From Mesonia aquimarina (lineage in GTDB: Bacteria; Bacteroidota; Bacteroidia; Flavobacteriales; Flavobacteriaceae): a stretch of DNA of 64,000 nt. The first letter of the stretch is position 1. The number at the start of each line of letters is the position of its first letter. Below the pieces are notes generated by a model. That model ran no database searches. It had not been told where the DNA came from and worked only from the letters and a program-made list of their open reading frames with translations. Shown one piece after another: positions 38,469 through 49,233 of the stretch. The position numbers and the translations under genes are program-made. The stretch covers positions 434,001 through 498,000 of the forward strand of contig NZ_RCNV01000001.1 of the NCBI RefSeq assembly GCF_003667275.1, read 5' to 3'.

Positions 38469-38679
38469 TAAAGCTTTATTATATAAAGGAATTCAATATT
38501 TAGCTGGAGCTTTACCACTTATTCTAATCGGTCCTTCCGTTTTATTCAGTGCTTTTAATAACAAAGAACATCCACTGTATATTGCGGTATTAATTTTAGG
38601 AATATTAGCTTGTATTGGCGCCATTCTATGTATGTTCAAAGGTATAAAAACGCTGATAAAAGCTGTTTTTGATGAATAA
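38455..38679 (+). CDS. Small two-helix membrane protein, DUF6095 family
   Basis: 74 residues. Two hydrophobic helices (about 10-31 and 41-63) with a basic N-terminus (KRTNKALLYK). It matches the flavobacterial DUF6095 type that follows murQ. The start lies inside murQ (14-bp overlap), so translation is probably coupled. Function unknown. Confidence 0.8.
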   Translation: MKRTNKALLYKGIQYLAGALPLILIGPSVLFSAFNNKEHPLYIAVLILGILACIGAILCMFKGIKTLIKAVFDE

Positions 38680-38680
38680 A

Positions 38681-38714
38681 AAAAAGCGCCTTCTAAATTT
38701 AGAAGGCGCTTTTT
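38681..38714. terminator. Strong bidirectional terminator
   Basis: A fully palindromic 34-bp sequence: a GCGCCTTCTAAA stem flanked by A5 and T5. It lies 1 bp after the DUF6095 stop and 21 bp before the stop of the convergent lipoprotein gene, so it serves both. Confidence 0.9.
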
Positions 38715-38735
38715 ATATATTCAATAAGTTGAAAG

Positions 38736-40028
38736 TTAAAAACTAATATCAATGCTAAATTGGCCTTCAGTAACAGTTACTGTATCGCCAGAATCATTTT
38801 CAGCATCAAAGCTAAACGTTCCTTCTACTATATCATTTTGTACCGAAGTAATTTCTATCTCTCCAGTTCCTGCTAACGAACCGTAAACTACATCTGTTCC
38901 GTTGTCATTTACTATATATGTAGCAGAATAATTGGAAGGAGAATCTGTAATTGGATATGTTCCTGTAGAAACATCATCAGGGAATTGCAAACCAATACTC
39001 TCGTTTAAATTATTATCGAAAGTTACAATTACATTACTCCCTTGAAAAACAACCGGGAAAATATTTGCAGTAAAATCTTCGCCATCTATTTTAGCATTCG
39101 CAAAATCTGTATCTTGCATTGTACTTAGCGGAATGTTTTCAAAAACTCCTAAAGTCATTTCTATATCCGCCGTTTGTCCTGTTGCCTCTTCTAAAACTCC
39201 TTCAAAAACACCCGATACCGTATTATTTTGCATGTCAATTTCAGAGATCGTAAGTGTTCCTTCAATTGAGCTGTAAATAGATCCGTTTTCATCTGTAGAA
39301 TCAGGATTATATATAATTACACCTTCAGAATTACTTCCGCCTATATCAAATGATCCAACAGCTGGATCAAAAATTTGAATAGCAAATTGCGCGTTTCCAT
39401 TTGTACCGGCTATTTCTAGTCCGTCATCAGTGATATTTGCCTGAGCATTATCTGAAGTAAAAAGCTCTCCATCTAATTCAACTTCAAATATTGCATTTGT
39501 TGGTGTAGGATCGACATCTGAAGTTAACGGAATGTTTGTGAAAATCCCGTTGGTCAACTCTACAGTTTCTACTACGGGCTCTTCCCCTTCAGCAGGCTCT
39601 AAAATTCTTGTTGCTGAAAATGAAAAAGTTCCTGTAGTAAACATTTGCTCAAGATTATAAGTCTCTATGTTTACGCTTCCGCTTTCTTCTCCTTCTGAAC
39701 TTAAATAGGCTGCTTCGGTAGGAGAAACTATATAAGAACCTAAACTTCCTTGCTCTAAGTCATAACTTCCGGTGCCGCTTCCTTGAAGGGTTAATGAAAC
39801 AGTTTCTCCATTGTTTTTTATACCAACAATTGTAGTAATTCCGTTTGTAGTAGTTGCATTTGCTTGATCTGCTACAAAGGTTTCACCATCAATATCTACT
39901 TGAAAATTTGACTCTAAACCAGGTATCTCGCCTCCTATTGCCCCTTCATAAGGTTCATTATCACAACTTTGTAAACCCAAAACACTTAGGCATACGATTA
40001 CTAAATTTAAAAGCAGGTTTTTTCTCAT
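38736..40028 (-). CDS. Lipoprotein with three tandem beta-rich repeats (DUF6252-like)
   Basis: 430 residues with lipobox VLGLQSC (about 16-22). Three repeats follow, each opening with a version of FxVDIDGExFxADxA: about 40-160 (NFQVDIDGETFVADQAN), 175-305 (IFEVELDGELFTSDNAQ) and 310-430 (FANAKIDGEDFTANIFP). Each ends with an EGTFSFxA or SGVFEG strand and a GxFxNIPLS turn. This resembles the DUF6252 fold in triplicate. It is surface-exposed or periplasmic; no function is known. Very acidic. Confidence 0.75.
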   Translation of the reverse strand: MRKNLLLNLVIVCLSVLGLQSCDNEPYEGAIGGEIPGLESNFQVDIDGETFVADQANATTTNGITTIVGIKNNGETVSLTLQGSGTGSYDLEQGSLGSYIVSPTEAAYLSSEGEESGSVNIETYNLEQMFTTGTFSFSATRILEPAEGEEPVVETVELTNGIFTNIPLTSDVDPTPTNAIFEVELDGELFTSDNAQANITDDGLEIAGTNGNAQFAIQIFDPAVGSFDIGGSNSEGVIIYNPDSTDENGSIYSSIEGTLTISEIDMQNNTVSGVFEGVLEEATGQTADIEMTLGVFENIPLSTMQDTDFANAKIDGEDFTANIFPVVFQGSNVIVTFDNNLNESIGLQFPDDVSTGTYPITDSPSNYSATYIVNDNGTDVVYGSLAGTGEIEITSVQNDIVEGTFSFDAENDSGDTVTVTEGQFSIDISF

Positions 40029-40050
40029 AATATCATTTTTATAACTTTCA

Positions 40051-40079
40051 CAAACTTAAACAAAATATTCTAAATCAAA
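40051..40079 (-). promoter_or_regulatory. Promoter of the triple-repeat lipoprotein gene
   Basis: Minus-strand TTTG (40076-40079), 17 bp, TAAGTTTG (40051-40058, perfect). The -33 box overlaps the last codons of the MFS gene. Confidence 0.5.
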
Positions 40080-41394
40080 ACTTTGATTTGGGTACCCGAA
40101 AAAGTAACAAAACTCCTAGAAAGAAAAATAGCACAAGAAATAAAATAGAATAGCGGATACTACCGGTTAGTTGTGCTACTAAGCCATATGAAAACATACC
40201 TATTACAATTCCTATTTTTTCAGCAACATCATAAAAACTGAAGTAAGAAGCCGTATCAATTGCTTCATCTGGAATAAATTTTGCGTAAGTAGAACGTGAT
40301 AATGACTGAATACCACCCATTACTAAACCTACACTTGCTGCAGCGCCATAAAATTGAAATGGTGTTGTTATAAAATAAGCATAAATACAAATTGCAATCC
40401 AAATAAAATTTATCCCTATTAAGGTTTTTATATTCCCAATACGTTCTGAAATTCTTGATGTTAAAAATGCTCCTAAAACTGCCACAAGTTGAATTAATAA
40501 AATACTAACGATTAAACCTGTAGTAGCGTCTTGCTCTCCCCAATCGAGCTCTTCAATTCCAAAATAAGTGGCGATTAACATAATAGTTTGTACTGCCATG
40601 CTGTAAAGAAAAAAAGCATATAAATACCGACGCAAACTTTTATTTTCTCTAATTTTTAAGCTTATTTTTTTTAATTCTTTAAATCCATTGAAAAGAATAT
40701 TTCGAGTGAGTTTTTGCTTTCTGTTATTTCCTCGTGGCAGATAATAATAGGTATATTGACTAAAACCAATCCACCAAACTCCGGTTAAAATAAAAGATAA
40801 TCGGGTTGGAAAATCTTCATTTTCAAATCCAAAAGTTTTGTGCATTAAAATCATCGCCAAGCAAATAAGCAATAAAAGAACACTACCAATGTAACCTAAC
40901 GAATAACCTTTTGCGCTAATACGGTCTTGTTGATCTTTATAAGCAATATCTGGTAAATAAGAATTATAAAAAACAATGCTCCCCCAAAAACCTATTAAGG
41001 CTAAAAAATAACATAGTAACCCCAACCAGAGATAATCTAGATTAAACCAAAAAAGACCTATACAAGAAACAGCACCCATATAGCAGAAAAATTTCATAAA
41101 GCCTTTTTTATTGCCGATATAATCTGAAATTCCGCTTAAAAATAGGCTCAAAAATGAAACTACTAAAAAAGCAATTCCGGTAACGTAACTAATTAGGGTG
41201 TCATTATTAAAATCTACTCCTAAAAAAGTTACCGTGTCATCTACTATTTTTCCATCTTTCTTTACAATGGTTAACGCACCATAAAAAATAGGAAAAATTG
41301 CTGAAGAAATTACTAAGCTATATACTGAATTTGCCCAATCGTAAAACGCCCAAGCATTCAATAATTTTTTACTTCCTTTTTTTAGGTGACTCAT
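40075..41394 (-). CDS. MFS transporter, UMF1/Atg22-like
   Basis: 439 residues with about 11-12 transmembrane helices. The N-terminus KKLLNAWAFYDWANSVYSLVISSAIFPIFY is the hallmark of the UMF1 (unknown major facilitator) family related to yeast vacuolar effluxer Atg22. A second hallmark is GLVMGGIQSLSRSTYAKFIPDE near residue 360. Amino-acid export is a reasonable guess from Atg22. It lies downstream of the ABC-F gene but is separated from it by a terminator. Confidence 0.88.
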   Translation of the reverse strand: MSHLKKGSKKLLNAWAFYDWANSVYSLVISSAIFPIFYGALTIVKKDGKIVDDTVTFLGVDFNNDTLISYVTGIAFLVVSFLSLFLSGISDYIGNKKGFMKFFCYMGAVSCIGLFWFNLDYLWLGLLCYFLALIGFWGSIVFYNSYLPDIAYKDQQDRISAKGYSLGYIGSVLLLLICLAMILMHKTFGFENEDFPTRLSFILTGVWWIGFSQYTYYYLPRGNNRKQKLTRNILFNGFKELKKISLKIRENKSLRRYLYAFFLYSMAVQTIMLIATYFGIEELDWGEQDATTGLIVSILLIQLVAVLGAFLTSRISERIGNIKTLIGINFIWIAICIYAYFITTPFQFYGAAASVGLVMGGIQSLSRSTYAKFIPDEAIDTASYFSFYDVAEKIGIVIGMFSYGLVAQLTGSIRYSILFLVLFFFLGVLLLFRVPKSKF

Positions 41395-41421
41395 TTTGAA
41401 AAATTTTGAGTCTAAAAATAG

Positions 41422-41453
41422 AAAAACCTTTCTACATACATAGAAAGGTTTTT
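41422..41453. terminator. Terminator downstream of the ABC-F gene
   Basis: 13-bp perfect arms aaaaacctttcta/tagaaaggttttt around loop cataca, 23 bp past the ABC-F stop (minus strand). A/T flanks on both sides. Confidence 0.85.
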
Positions 41454-41475
41454 GAAATTTAATACAATAAAAAAA

Positions 41476-43148
<1,673 letters not shown>

Positions 43149-43213
43149 GAAACATTAACTTTTCATCTTTTTGTTTTAACGTCCAATTAACAGCGGCGAC
43201 AGTAGCCTTCATC

Positions 43214-43221
43214 TATATTTG
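43214..43221 (+). promoter_or_regulatory. -7 element of the thioredoxin-fold lipoprotein gene
   Basis: TATATTTG, exact consensus, about 31 nt before the TTG start. No -33 TTTG found. Confidence 0.4.
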
Positions 43222-43252
43222 TTTGAAATAAATTGCTAAAAAAAGTAAATAA

Positions 43253-44683
43253 TTGATACTAAAGCAGGTATATAACTATAAAATTTTTGGCTTACTTTTT
43301 TTGTTAATTTTTGCAACCGCTTGTAAAAATGAAGAAGAAAAGCAACAGACTTTTATTGGCGGTCAGGTTGTTAATCCTGTAGAAGACTTTATAACCATTT
43401 ATCAAGGCGATCAATTATTAGATACTATTTTTTTAGCTGAAGATGGCACTTTTTCTTACAACTTTCCTGAAGGTAGTAATGGACTTTTTACTTTTAGACA
43501 CTCTCCGGAGAGTCAACTTTTTTATCTTGAAGAAGGCGATAGTTTAATGCTTCGCGTAAATACAGTTGAATTTGATGAATCTTTAATGTACAGTGCAGAA
43601 GGAGCGGATAAAAATAATTTTTTGATGGAGATGTATTTATTGAATGAAAAAAATAATGACTTAATTTTTTCATACTATAAAATCGATCCAAAAGATTTTG
43701 CTAAAAAAACAGATTCCATCAAAAAAATTAGAACAGAGCGCCTCGAAAATTTAGAGAGTAAAAATTCTTTTTCTAATGATTTTAAAAACCTCGCCGATAA
43801 AATTATTCAATATGAATATTACGATTTACGTGAGCGCTATTCTTTTTTAGTCAATAAATATTTGCGAGATTATCAAAATGAATTTCCTGAAGATTTTTTT
43901 GACTACAGAAAAAATGTTGATTTTAACGATCAAGAATTACAAAATAATTACACTTACCAACGTTTTTTAGATAATTACCTAAAAAACAGAAGTATAGAAT
44001 ATTGTATAGAAAAAGAATTAGAGAGAGATTGTTACAGCCTAAACAATTTAAAAAACTTAGAAAGACGCTTAAAAATAGCTGATTCTATTTTTACTTTAGA
44101 CCGATTAAAATATAGATTTATAAGTCGGTTTGCTCGTAAGGAAATTATTTTTTCAGAAAATGAAGCCCAAATAACTGCTAGTCTGGAATTGATAAATACT
44201 TTTGATTTACCAAAAGATCGTTACAGAGAATTGCAGATGCTTGCTGAAATTCAACAATCATATTTTGTAGGTACCAGTATTACCGATAAAAAAATTGTAA
44301 ATAGTGCTTTAGAAAAAATCACTTTTCAACAAGTAATCAATAAACCTAGTATTTTATTTACTTGGTCCATGTATTCTAAAGATCATCATAAAGTTCAACA
44401 CGAAAAAATAAACGAGTTAAGAAACCGCTATCCAGATATTGATTTTATAGGTGTTAATATTGACCAAGGAGAAACTGTGCTTTGGAAAAAAACAATCGAT
44501 AATTTTGATTACGATCAGCGTTTTGAGTATCAAATAAGAGACCGAGATATAGAAACTTCTTATTACAGAAATTACCTAAGCAAATTATTTTTTGTTGATG
44601 AAAACGGAGTTCTTACTCAAGGTCAAGTAGAGTTTAATGATGCAAATTTAGAACAACAAATTCTAGAATTTCTTAATCAATAA
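43253..44683 (+). CDS. TlpA-like lipoprotein lacking the redox CxxC motif
   Basis: 476 residues. The frame opens at TTG 43253 directly after an in-frame stop, and no ATG exists before the lipobox (LIFATAC, about 18-24), so TTG is the only start. A DUF4369-like N-terminal domain (30-130) and a helical middle (130-340) precede a C-terminal thioredoxin fold (about 360-476). There, PSILFTWSMYSKDHH stands where TlpA proteins have FWASWCPPC, and LSKLFFVDENG stands where they have the cis-Pro PTxFLID. It cannot act as a disulfide oxidoreductase. It is probably an envelope structural or binding protein. Confidence 0.8.
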   Translation: MILKQVYNYKIFGLLFLLIFATACKNEEEKQQTFIGGQVVNPVEDFITIYQGDQLLDTIFLAEDGTFSYNFPEGSNGLFTFRHSPESQLFYLEEGDSLMLRVNTVEFDESLMYSAEGADKNNFLMEMYLLNEKNNDLIFSYYKIDPKDFAKKTDSIKKIRTERLENLESKNSFSNDFKNLADKIIQYEYYDLRERYSFLVNKYLRDYQNEFPEDFFDYRKNVDFNDQELQNNYTYQRFLDNYLKNRSIEYCIEKELERDCYSLNNLKNLERRLKIADSIFTLDRLKYRFISRFARKEIIFSENEAQITASLELINTFDLPKDRYRELQMLAEIQQSYFVGTSITDKKIVNSALEKITFQQVINKPSILFTWSMYSKDHHKVQHEKINELRNRYPDIDFIGVNIDQGETVLWKKTIDNFDYDQRFEYQIRDRDIETSYYRNYLSKLFFVDENGVLTQGQVEFNDANLEQQILEFLNQ

Positions 44684-44717
44684 AAAAACCTTTTTGACAA
44701 AATCAAAAAGGTTTTTT
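44683..44717. terminator. Bidirectional terminator between convergent genes
   Basis: Arms aaaaaacctttttga/tcaaaaaggtttttt around caaaa. Lies at the stop of the TlpA-like gene and 20 bp from the fsa stop. Confidence 0.85.
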
Positions 44718-44737
44718 ATTACTATTCAACCAGGTTT

Positions 44738-45394
44738 TTACTGATTTCCTTTTTTATAATCTGCTAAGAATTTCTCTAAACCAATATCAGTTAAGGGGTG
44801 TTTCAGCAATCCTTCTATAGAACTTAAAGGTCCTGTCATAACATCGGCACCAATTTTTGCGCAATCAATCACGTGCATGGTGTGTCTTACAGAAGCTGCT
44901 AAAATTTCGGTTGTAAAACCATAGTTATTATAAATTTGTCTTATTTCTGCAATTAAATTTAAGCCATCAGTAGAGATATCATCTAATCTACCTATAAAAG
45001 GAGAAACATAAGTAGCACCAGCTTTTGCTGCCAAAAGTGCTTGCCCAGCAGAAAAAACCAAGGTGCAATTAGTTTTAATTCCTTTATCGCTAAAATATTT
45101 TATTGCCTTTATACCATCTTTAATCATCGGAACTTTTACAATAATTTGATCGTGTAATTTAGCAAGTTCTTCACCTTCTTTAACCATATCGTCAAAAGTA
45201 GTTGCGATTACTTCTGCACTAACATCGCCATCTACAATGTCGCATATTTTTTTGTAGTGATTAATGATGTTCTCTTTACCGGTAATTCCTTCTTTTGCCA
45301 TAAGAGAAGGATTGGTAGTTACACCATCTAAAACGCCTAAATCTTGCGCTTCTTTAATCTGATCTAAATTTGCAGTATCAATAAAAAATTTCAT
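44738..45394 (-). CDS. fsa: Transaldolase-like fructose-6-phosphate aldolase
   Basis: 218 residues when started at ATG 45394 ([10 protein letters not shown]), the standard family N-terminus; an upstream in-frame ATG would add ten unrelated residues. The TIM barrel has [13 protein letters not shown] near 24 and Schiff-base Lys87 in IIVKVPM. This short form is annotated as transaldolase or F6P aldolase; the two activities cannot be told apart with confidence. It has its own promoter inside the 3' end of the SDR gene. Confidence 0.9.
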   Translation of the reverse strand: MKFFIDTANLDQIKEAQDLGVLDGVTTNPSLMAKEGITGKENIINHYKKICDIVDGDVSAEVIATTFDDMVKEGEELAKLHDQIIVKVPMIKDGIKAIKYFSDKGIKTNCTLVFSAGQALLAAKAGATYVSPFIGRLDDISTDGLNLIAEIRQIYNNYGFTTEILAASVRHTMHVIDCAKIGADVMTGPLSSIEGLLKHPLTDIGLEKFLADYKKGNQ

Positions 45395-45421
45395 GAGATC
45401 TCTTTTAAATTTGTTGTAGTA

Positions 45422-45450
45422 CAAAATTACAGTTTATAATGTTTCATCAA
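45422..45450 (-). promoter_or_regulatory. Promoter of fsa
   Basis: Minus-strand TTG (45448-45450), 18 bp, TAATTTTG (45422-45429, perfect). It overlaps the last codons of the upstream SDR gene, so fsa can be transcribed separately. Confidence 0.55.
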
Positions 45451-46230
45451 CATTTTTTCATAAACTTTATCAGGTAAAATATGTTTTAATGCAATAGAAA
45501 ATTTCTGAATAAACTCTCCTACTTTATAATGAATAGTCGGATTTTTCTCCTGCATTACCGCATAAACTTTTTCTGCCATAATAATAGGATCTTTCCCTTT
45601 ATCAACATGCTTATCCATTAATTCTAATGTATTGCGGTATTTTTTTTCGTAGGGAGAATTCTCTATAATTGGCGAATGGTAACGCCCAGCAGCAATATTG
45701 GTTGCAAAATCACCCGGCGCTATATTGGTCATTTTTATATTAAAGCCCTTCACTTCCATTCTAAAAGCTTCGGTTGTTAACTCTAAAGCTCCTTTTGTAG
45801 CTGAATAAATTCCGCGGTATGGTAAACCCATATAACCAGCAATAGACGTGATATTGATGATAAAACCACCGTTGTTTTTTCGCATAACCGGCAACACCGC
45901 TTTTATAACTTTTATCACTCCAAAATAATTAGTTTCAAAAACGCGCTTAATTTCTTCGTCTGGAGTTTCTTCAATAGGACCGGTAATTCCCATTCCGGCA
46001 TTATTTATCAAGTAGTCAATTTTGTTTTCCTTGGTAATAATTTCAGCTACTGCTTTTTCAATTGTTTCGGTTTTGGTAACATCTAAAGCCACAAAATTCA
46101 CTCCATTAACCAGAGGTTTTTTGGGATTTCTACTGGTTCCGTAAACCACATAGCCTTTATCAACTAAAAATTCTGCAATAGATTTTCCAATTCCGGAAGA
46201 TGCGCCTGTTATTAAAACTACTTTCGACAT
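45427..46230 (-). CDS. Short-chain dehydrogenase/reductase
   Basis: 267 residues. Classical SDR with cofactor loop TGASSGIG (8-15), NNAGMG near 86 and catalytic YSATK near 152. The basic residues after the first strand (TSRNPKKP) suggest NADP(H). Substrate unknown; the C-terminal extension ([19 protein letters not shown]) is common in oxidoreductases annotated DltE/YqjQ-like. It lies just downstream of the SRP RNA gene on the same strand. Confidence 0.9.
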   Translation of the reverse strand: MSKVVLITGASSGIGKSIAEFLVDKGYVVYGTSRNPKKPLVNGVNFVALDVTKTETIEKAVAEIITKENKIDYLINNAGMGITGPIEETPDEEIKRVFETNYFGVIKVIKAVLPVMRKNNGGFIINITSIAGYMGLPYRGIYSATKGALELTTEAFRMEVKGFNIKMTNIAPGDFATNIAAGRYHSPIIENSPYEKKYRNTLELMDKHVDKGKDPIIMAEKVYAVMQEKNPTIHYKVGEFIQKFSIALKHILPDKVYEKMLMKHYKL

Positions 46231-46312
46231 AAATTTGCTGAGTTAAGCGGCAAATATCGATTATTTATAAGAAAGCTGAAAATGGATTATGAAACTAAAG
46301 GAAATAAAAAAA

Positions 46313-46406
46313 GGCAAGCTACCCACATCACACCGCTACGACCGTTTACCCTTGCTGCGTTCCCGCCCTGGGGGATTCAACAGGAGCTGGTTGTGTGGGA
46401 CTTGCC
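46313..46406 (-). ncRNA. ffs: Signal recognition particle RNA, small bacterial type (4.5S)
   Basis: On the minus strand, ends ggcaag...cttgcc pair, followed by further pairing of the arms (cccacac with gtgtgatgtggg). The apical SRP54-binding region reads gggcgggaacgcagcaaggg and continues with taaacggtcg, the strongly conserved part of this RNA. A run of seven U follows the 3' end (plus-strand A-run at 46306-46312), giving intrinsic termination. An exact promoter precedes it. An apparent plus-strand frame through it is spurious. Confidence 0.92.
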
Positions 46407-46410
46407 GCTG

Positions 46411-46440
46411 CAAATATACAATGTTATTCTTTTTTTACAA
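46411..46440 (-). promoter_or_regulatory. Promoter of the SRP RNA gene
   Basis: Minus-strand TTG (46438-46440), 19 bp, TATATTTG (46411-46418, perfect). Predicted initiation 3-5 nt later coincides with the 5' end inferred from pairing. Confidence 0.7.
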
Positions 46441-46493
46441 GCTTTTTTTAAATGGAATTACCTAAATTAGCCATTTATAAAACCGAATAAAAA

Positions 46494-47558
46494 ATGAGAT
46501 TTTATAACTTATTGATGCTCTTTATTTTGAGCTTAACAGTACTAGCTTGTAATGATGAAAATGCTTCAGAAAATTCTTCATTTTCATTGAAAATCACTTC
46601 AAAACAAGAAAATATTCAGGCTAAAAAAGCTTTTGAAGTGCAAATTACCAACACAGAAAATCAAACGATAGATTCTGTAGCCTATTTTTATGCCAATCAA
46701 AAAATTACAACTTCAAAAAATAATAAGGCCAAAAAAATTCAATTAGAAAAACCTTTGGGAAGAAATCAGTTTAGCGCAACAATCTATACCGATGGCGAAG
46801 AAGAAACACTACAAAAAGAGGTGATTTTACATGCCGAAAATGCACCAAAAGTTTATACCTACGAAATTGTAAATACCTATCCGCACGATCCTGCTGCATT
46901 TACACAAGGTTTAGAATTTTATAAGGATACACTTTATGAAGGTACAGGAACAAGAGGTGAATCTAGCATTAGAAAAGTTGATTTTAAAACTGGTGAAGTT
47001 TTAGAAAAAACTAACCTAGACTATCAATATTTTGGGGAAGGCATTACTATTTTAAATCAAAAACTATATCAACTTACCTGGCAAAATAATAAAGGCTTTG
47101 TTTATGACGTTAATACCTTAGAAAAACTAACTTCTTTTGCTTACAATGAGAGTAAAGAAGGTTGGGGATTATGTAACGACGGAGAAAAGTTATATAAAAG
47201 TGACGGCACCGAAAAAATTTGGATTTTAGATGCCGAAACACTTGAGGAGAAAAGTTTTATCCAGCCGGTTACCCACAAATCTTTACCTACAAAATTGAAT
47301 GAGTTAGAATGGGTTGAAGGTAAAATATATGCAAACACTTGGCAAAAAGATGGTATTGCAATTATAAATCCAAAAACGGGTGCAATAGATGGATTAATTG
47401 ATTTTAGAGGATTACGAGATAATTTAGGCAATAAAGAAAAACTGAATCCTGGAAACGATGTATTAAATGGAGTTGCCTATAATTCAACCACAAAAAAATT
47501 ATACGTTACCGGAAAACATTGGGATAAGCTTTTTGAAGTGAAAATTATAGAAAAATAA
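46494..47558 (+). CDS. Glutaminyl-peptide cyclotransferase (plant/bacterial type), lipoprotein
   Basis: 354 residues. Lipobox SLTVLAC (about 13-19), a short beta domain (25-115), then the five-bladed propeller of glutaminyl cyclase starting YTYEIVNTYPHDPAAFTQGLEFYKD (about 121). Further motifs are LYEGTGTRGESSIRKVD, LTWQNNKGFVYD and LNELEWVEGKIYANTWQKD. It converts N-terminal Gln of exported proteins to pyroglutamate. This suits a T9SS organism, where many secreted proteins start with Gln after signal cleavage. The next gene follows after 10 bp. Confidence 0.9.
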   Translation: MRFYNLLMLFILSLTVLACNDENASENSSFSLKITSKQENIQAKKAFEVQITNTENQTIDSVAYFYANQKITTSKNNKAKKIQLEKPLGRNQFSATIYTDGEEETLQKEVILHAENAPKVYTYEIVNTYPHDPAAFTQGLEFYKDTLYEGTGTRGESSIRKVDFKTGEVLEKTNLDYQYFGEGITILNQKLYQLTWQNNKGFVYDVNTLEKLTSFAYNESKEGWGLCNDGEKLYKSDGTEKIWILDAETLEEKSFIQPVTHKSLPTKLNELEWVEGKIYANTWQKDGIAIINPKTGAIDGLIDFRGLRDNLGNKEKLNPGNDVLNGVAYNSTTKKLYVTGKHWDKLFEVKIIEK

Positions 47559-47568
47559 TTGAAGTAAA

Positions 47569-49110
47569 ATGAAATATTTATACGGATTTTTAATTGTTGG
47601 TTTTGTACTTTTATTAGGTTCTTGCCGAAAAGATTTTGAAACCGAACCCAGTTCCGGTAAACTAGAATTTTCTAAAGACACTGTTTATCTAGACACTGTT
47701 TTTAGTAATATTGGTTCGAGCACCTACAATTTAACCGTTCATAATAATAGTGACGAAGATATTACCATCCCTACTATTAAATTAGGCCGAGGCGAATCTT
47801 CAAATTACCGATTAAATGTAGATGGCGTTCCCGGAAAAAGTTTTGAAAATGTAGATATCCTAGCCAAAGACAGCATTTATATTTTTGTAGAAACCACTAA
47901 TAATATTGAAGATTTAACTTCAACCGAAACTGAGTTTTTATACACTGATGCTATTGAATTTGACAGCGGAAGCAATCAACAAAAAGTAGAGTTAGTCACT
48001 TTAATTCAAGATGCTATATTTCTTTACCCTGAATTATTTGATGACGGCACAACCGAAGAATTAATTTTCGGTTACGATGAAGATGGAAACGCCATAACCG
48101 AAAAAGGATTTTTCTTAGACGATTCTGAATTAAATTTCACTAATCAAAAACCTTATGTAATTTATGGTTTAGCGGCAGTTCCTTCCGGCAAAACCTTAAA
48201 CATAGAGGCCGGTGCAAGAGTTCATTTCCACGAAGAAAGCGGAATTATAGTTGCTGAAGATGCTTCGCTTCACGTAAATGGTGAAGTAAGCGCAACAGAA
48301 AACCAGGAAAACGAAGTTATTTTTGAAGGCGACCGCTTAGAACCCGGTTTTAGTGATGTTCCCGGCCAATGGTTTGCCATTTGGTTAACCGAAGGAAGCA
48401 CTAATAACATTATTAATCACGCAACAATTAAAAATGCAACTGTCGGAATTTTAATGGATTCTAACGACGGTACTGCTAATCCTACTTTAACCGTAACAAA
48501 CACGCAAATTTATAATAGCTCTAATGTTGGTTTATTAGCAAGAACAGGAAATGTAGTTGGTGAAAATTTAGCCATTAACAATAGCGGACAAGCTTCGTTA
48601 AACCTTTCGCTTGGCGGAAAATATAATTTCACCAATTGTACGTTTGCGAATTATTGGCGAAACGGATTTAGAAACTTCCCTTCTGTTCTAATTGAAAATA
48701 ATTTAGAAACTGCCGAAACACTTTTTGTAGCTGATTTAATTGAAGCCAATTTCTACAATTGCATTATCTACGGAAATGAAAATTTAGAACTTCTTTTTAA
48801 TAAAGTTGAAGACGCTAGTTTTAATTACAAATTTGAAAATTGCTTAATTCGTTTCAATGATTTCCAAAATCAATTTGATGATAATCCATTATATGATTTT
48901 GAAGATGCTTCACTTTTTGAAAATGTAGTTTTAAACGAAGAACCACTTTTCTTAAATACAGAAGAAAACGAACTTTTTATCAGCGAAGAATCTCCTGCTA
49001 ATGGTTTAGGAAATCCTTCAACTGCAACGCAAGTAGATATTCTTGGCAATCCTCGCGGAAATAATCCCGATGCCGGCGCTTATGAAAGCATTGTTTTTCC
49101 TGAGGAATAA
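47569..49110 (+). CDS. Right-handed parallel beta-helix lipoprotein
   Basis: 513 residues with lipobox LLLGSC (about 14-19). The N-terminal Ig-like domain (25-150) starts LEFSKDTVYLDTVFSNIGSSTYNLTVHNNS. The remainder (about 190-500) is a beta-helix with repeated strands such as NHATIKNATVGILMDS and NTQIYNSSNVGLLAR, ending in the NPDAGAYE motif of the choice-of-anchor type. It is surface-exposed and may bind or process a polysaccharide, but no lyase residues are evident. Confidence 0.85.
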   Translation: MKYLYGFLIVGFVLLLGSCRKDFETEPSSGKLEFSKDTVYLDTVFSNIGSSTYNLTVHNNSDEDITIPTIKLGRGESSNYRLNVDGVPGKSFENVDILAKDSIYIFVETTNNIEDLTSTETEFLYTDAIEFDSGSNQQKVELVTLIQDAIFLYPELFDDGTTEELIFGYDEDGNAITEKGFFLDDSELNFTNQKPYVIYGLAAVPSGKTLNIEAGARVHFHEESGIIVAEDASLHVNGEVSATENQENEVIFEGDRLEPGFSDVPGQWFAIWLTEGSTNNIINHATIKNATVGILMDSNDGTANPTLTVTNTQIYNSSNVGLLARTGNVVGENLAINNSGQASLNLSLGGKYNFTNCTFANYWRNGFRNFPSVLIENNLETAETLFVADLIEANFYNCIIYGNENLELLFNKVEDASFNYKFENCLIRFNDFQNQFDDNPLYDFEDASLFENVVLNEEPLFLNTEENELFISEESPANGLGNPSTATQVDILGNPRGNNPDAGAYESIVFPEE

Positions 49111-49176
49111 TTGATTTAATATCAATTCATAACCTGCATACAAAACATGAATTTGTCTTGTCACACTTATTAACGT

Positions 49177-49206
49177 TTTGACATAAATAATTATCCAATA
49201 TTTTTA
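49177..49206 (+). promoter_or_regulatory. Promoter of the small outer-membrane protein gene
   Basis: TTTG (49177-49180), 18 bp, TATTTTTA (49199-49206, last base off consensus). ATG 27 nt further on. Confidence 0.45.
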
Positions 49207-49233
49207 ACAAACATTACGCATAACAAAAAGCAA

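Noticed and set aside
46282-46470. 62-codon plus-strand frame
   Set aside because: It runs antisense across the SRP RNA and its promoter and has no homologue-like features.
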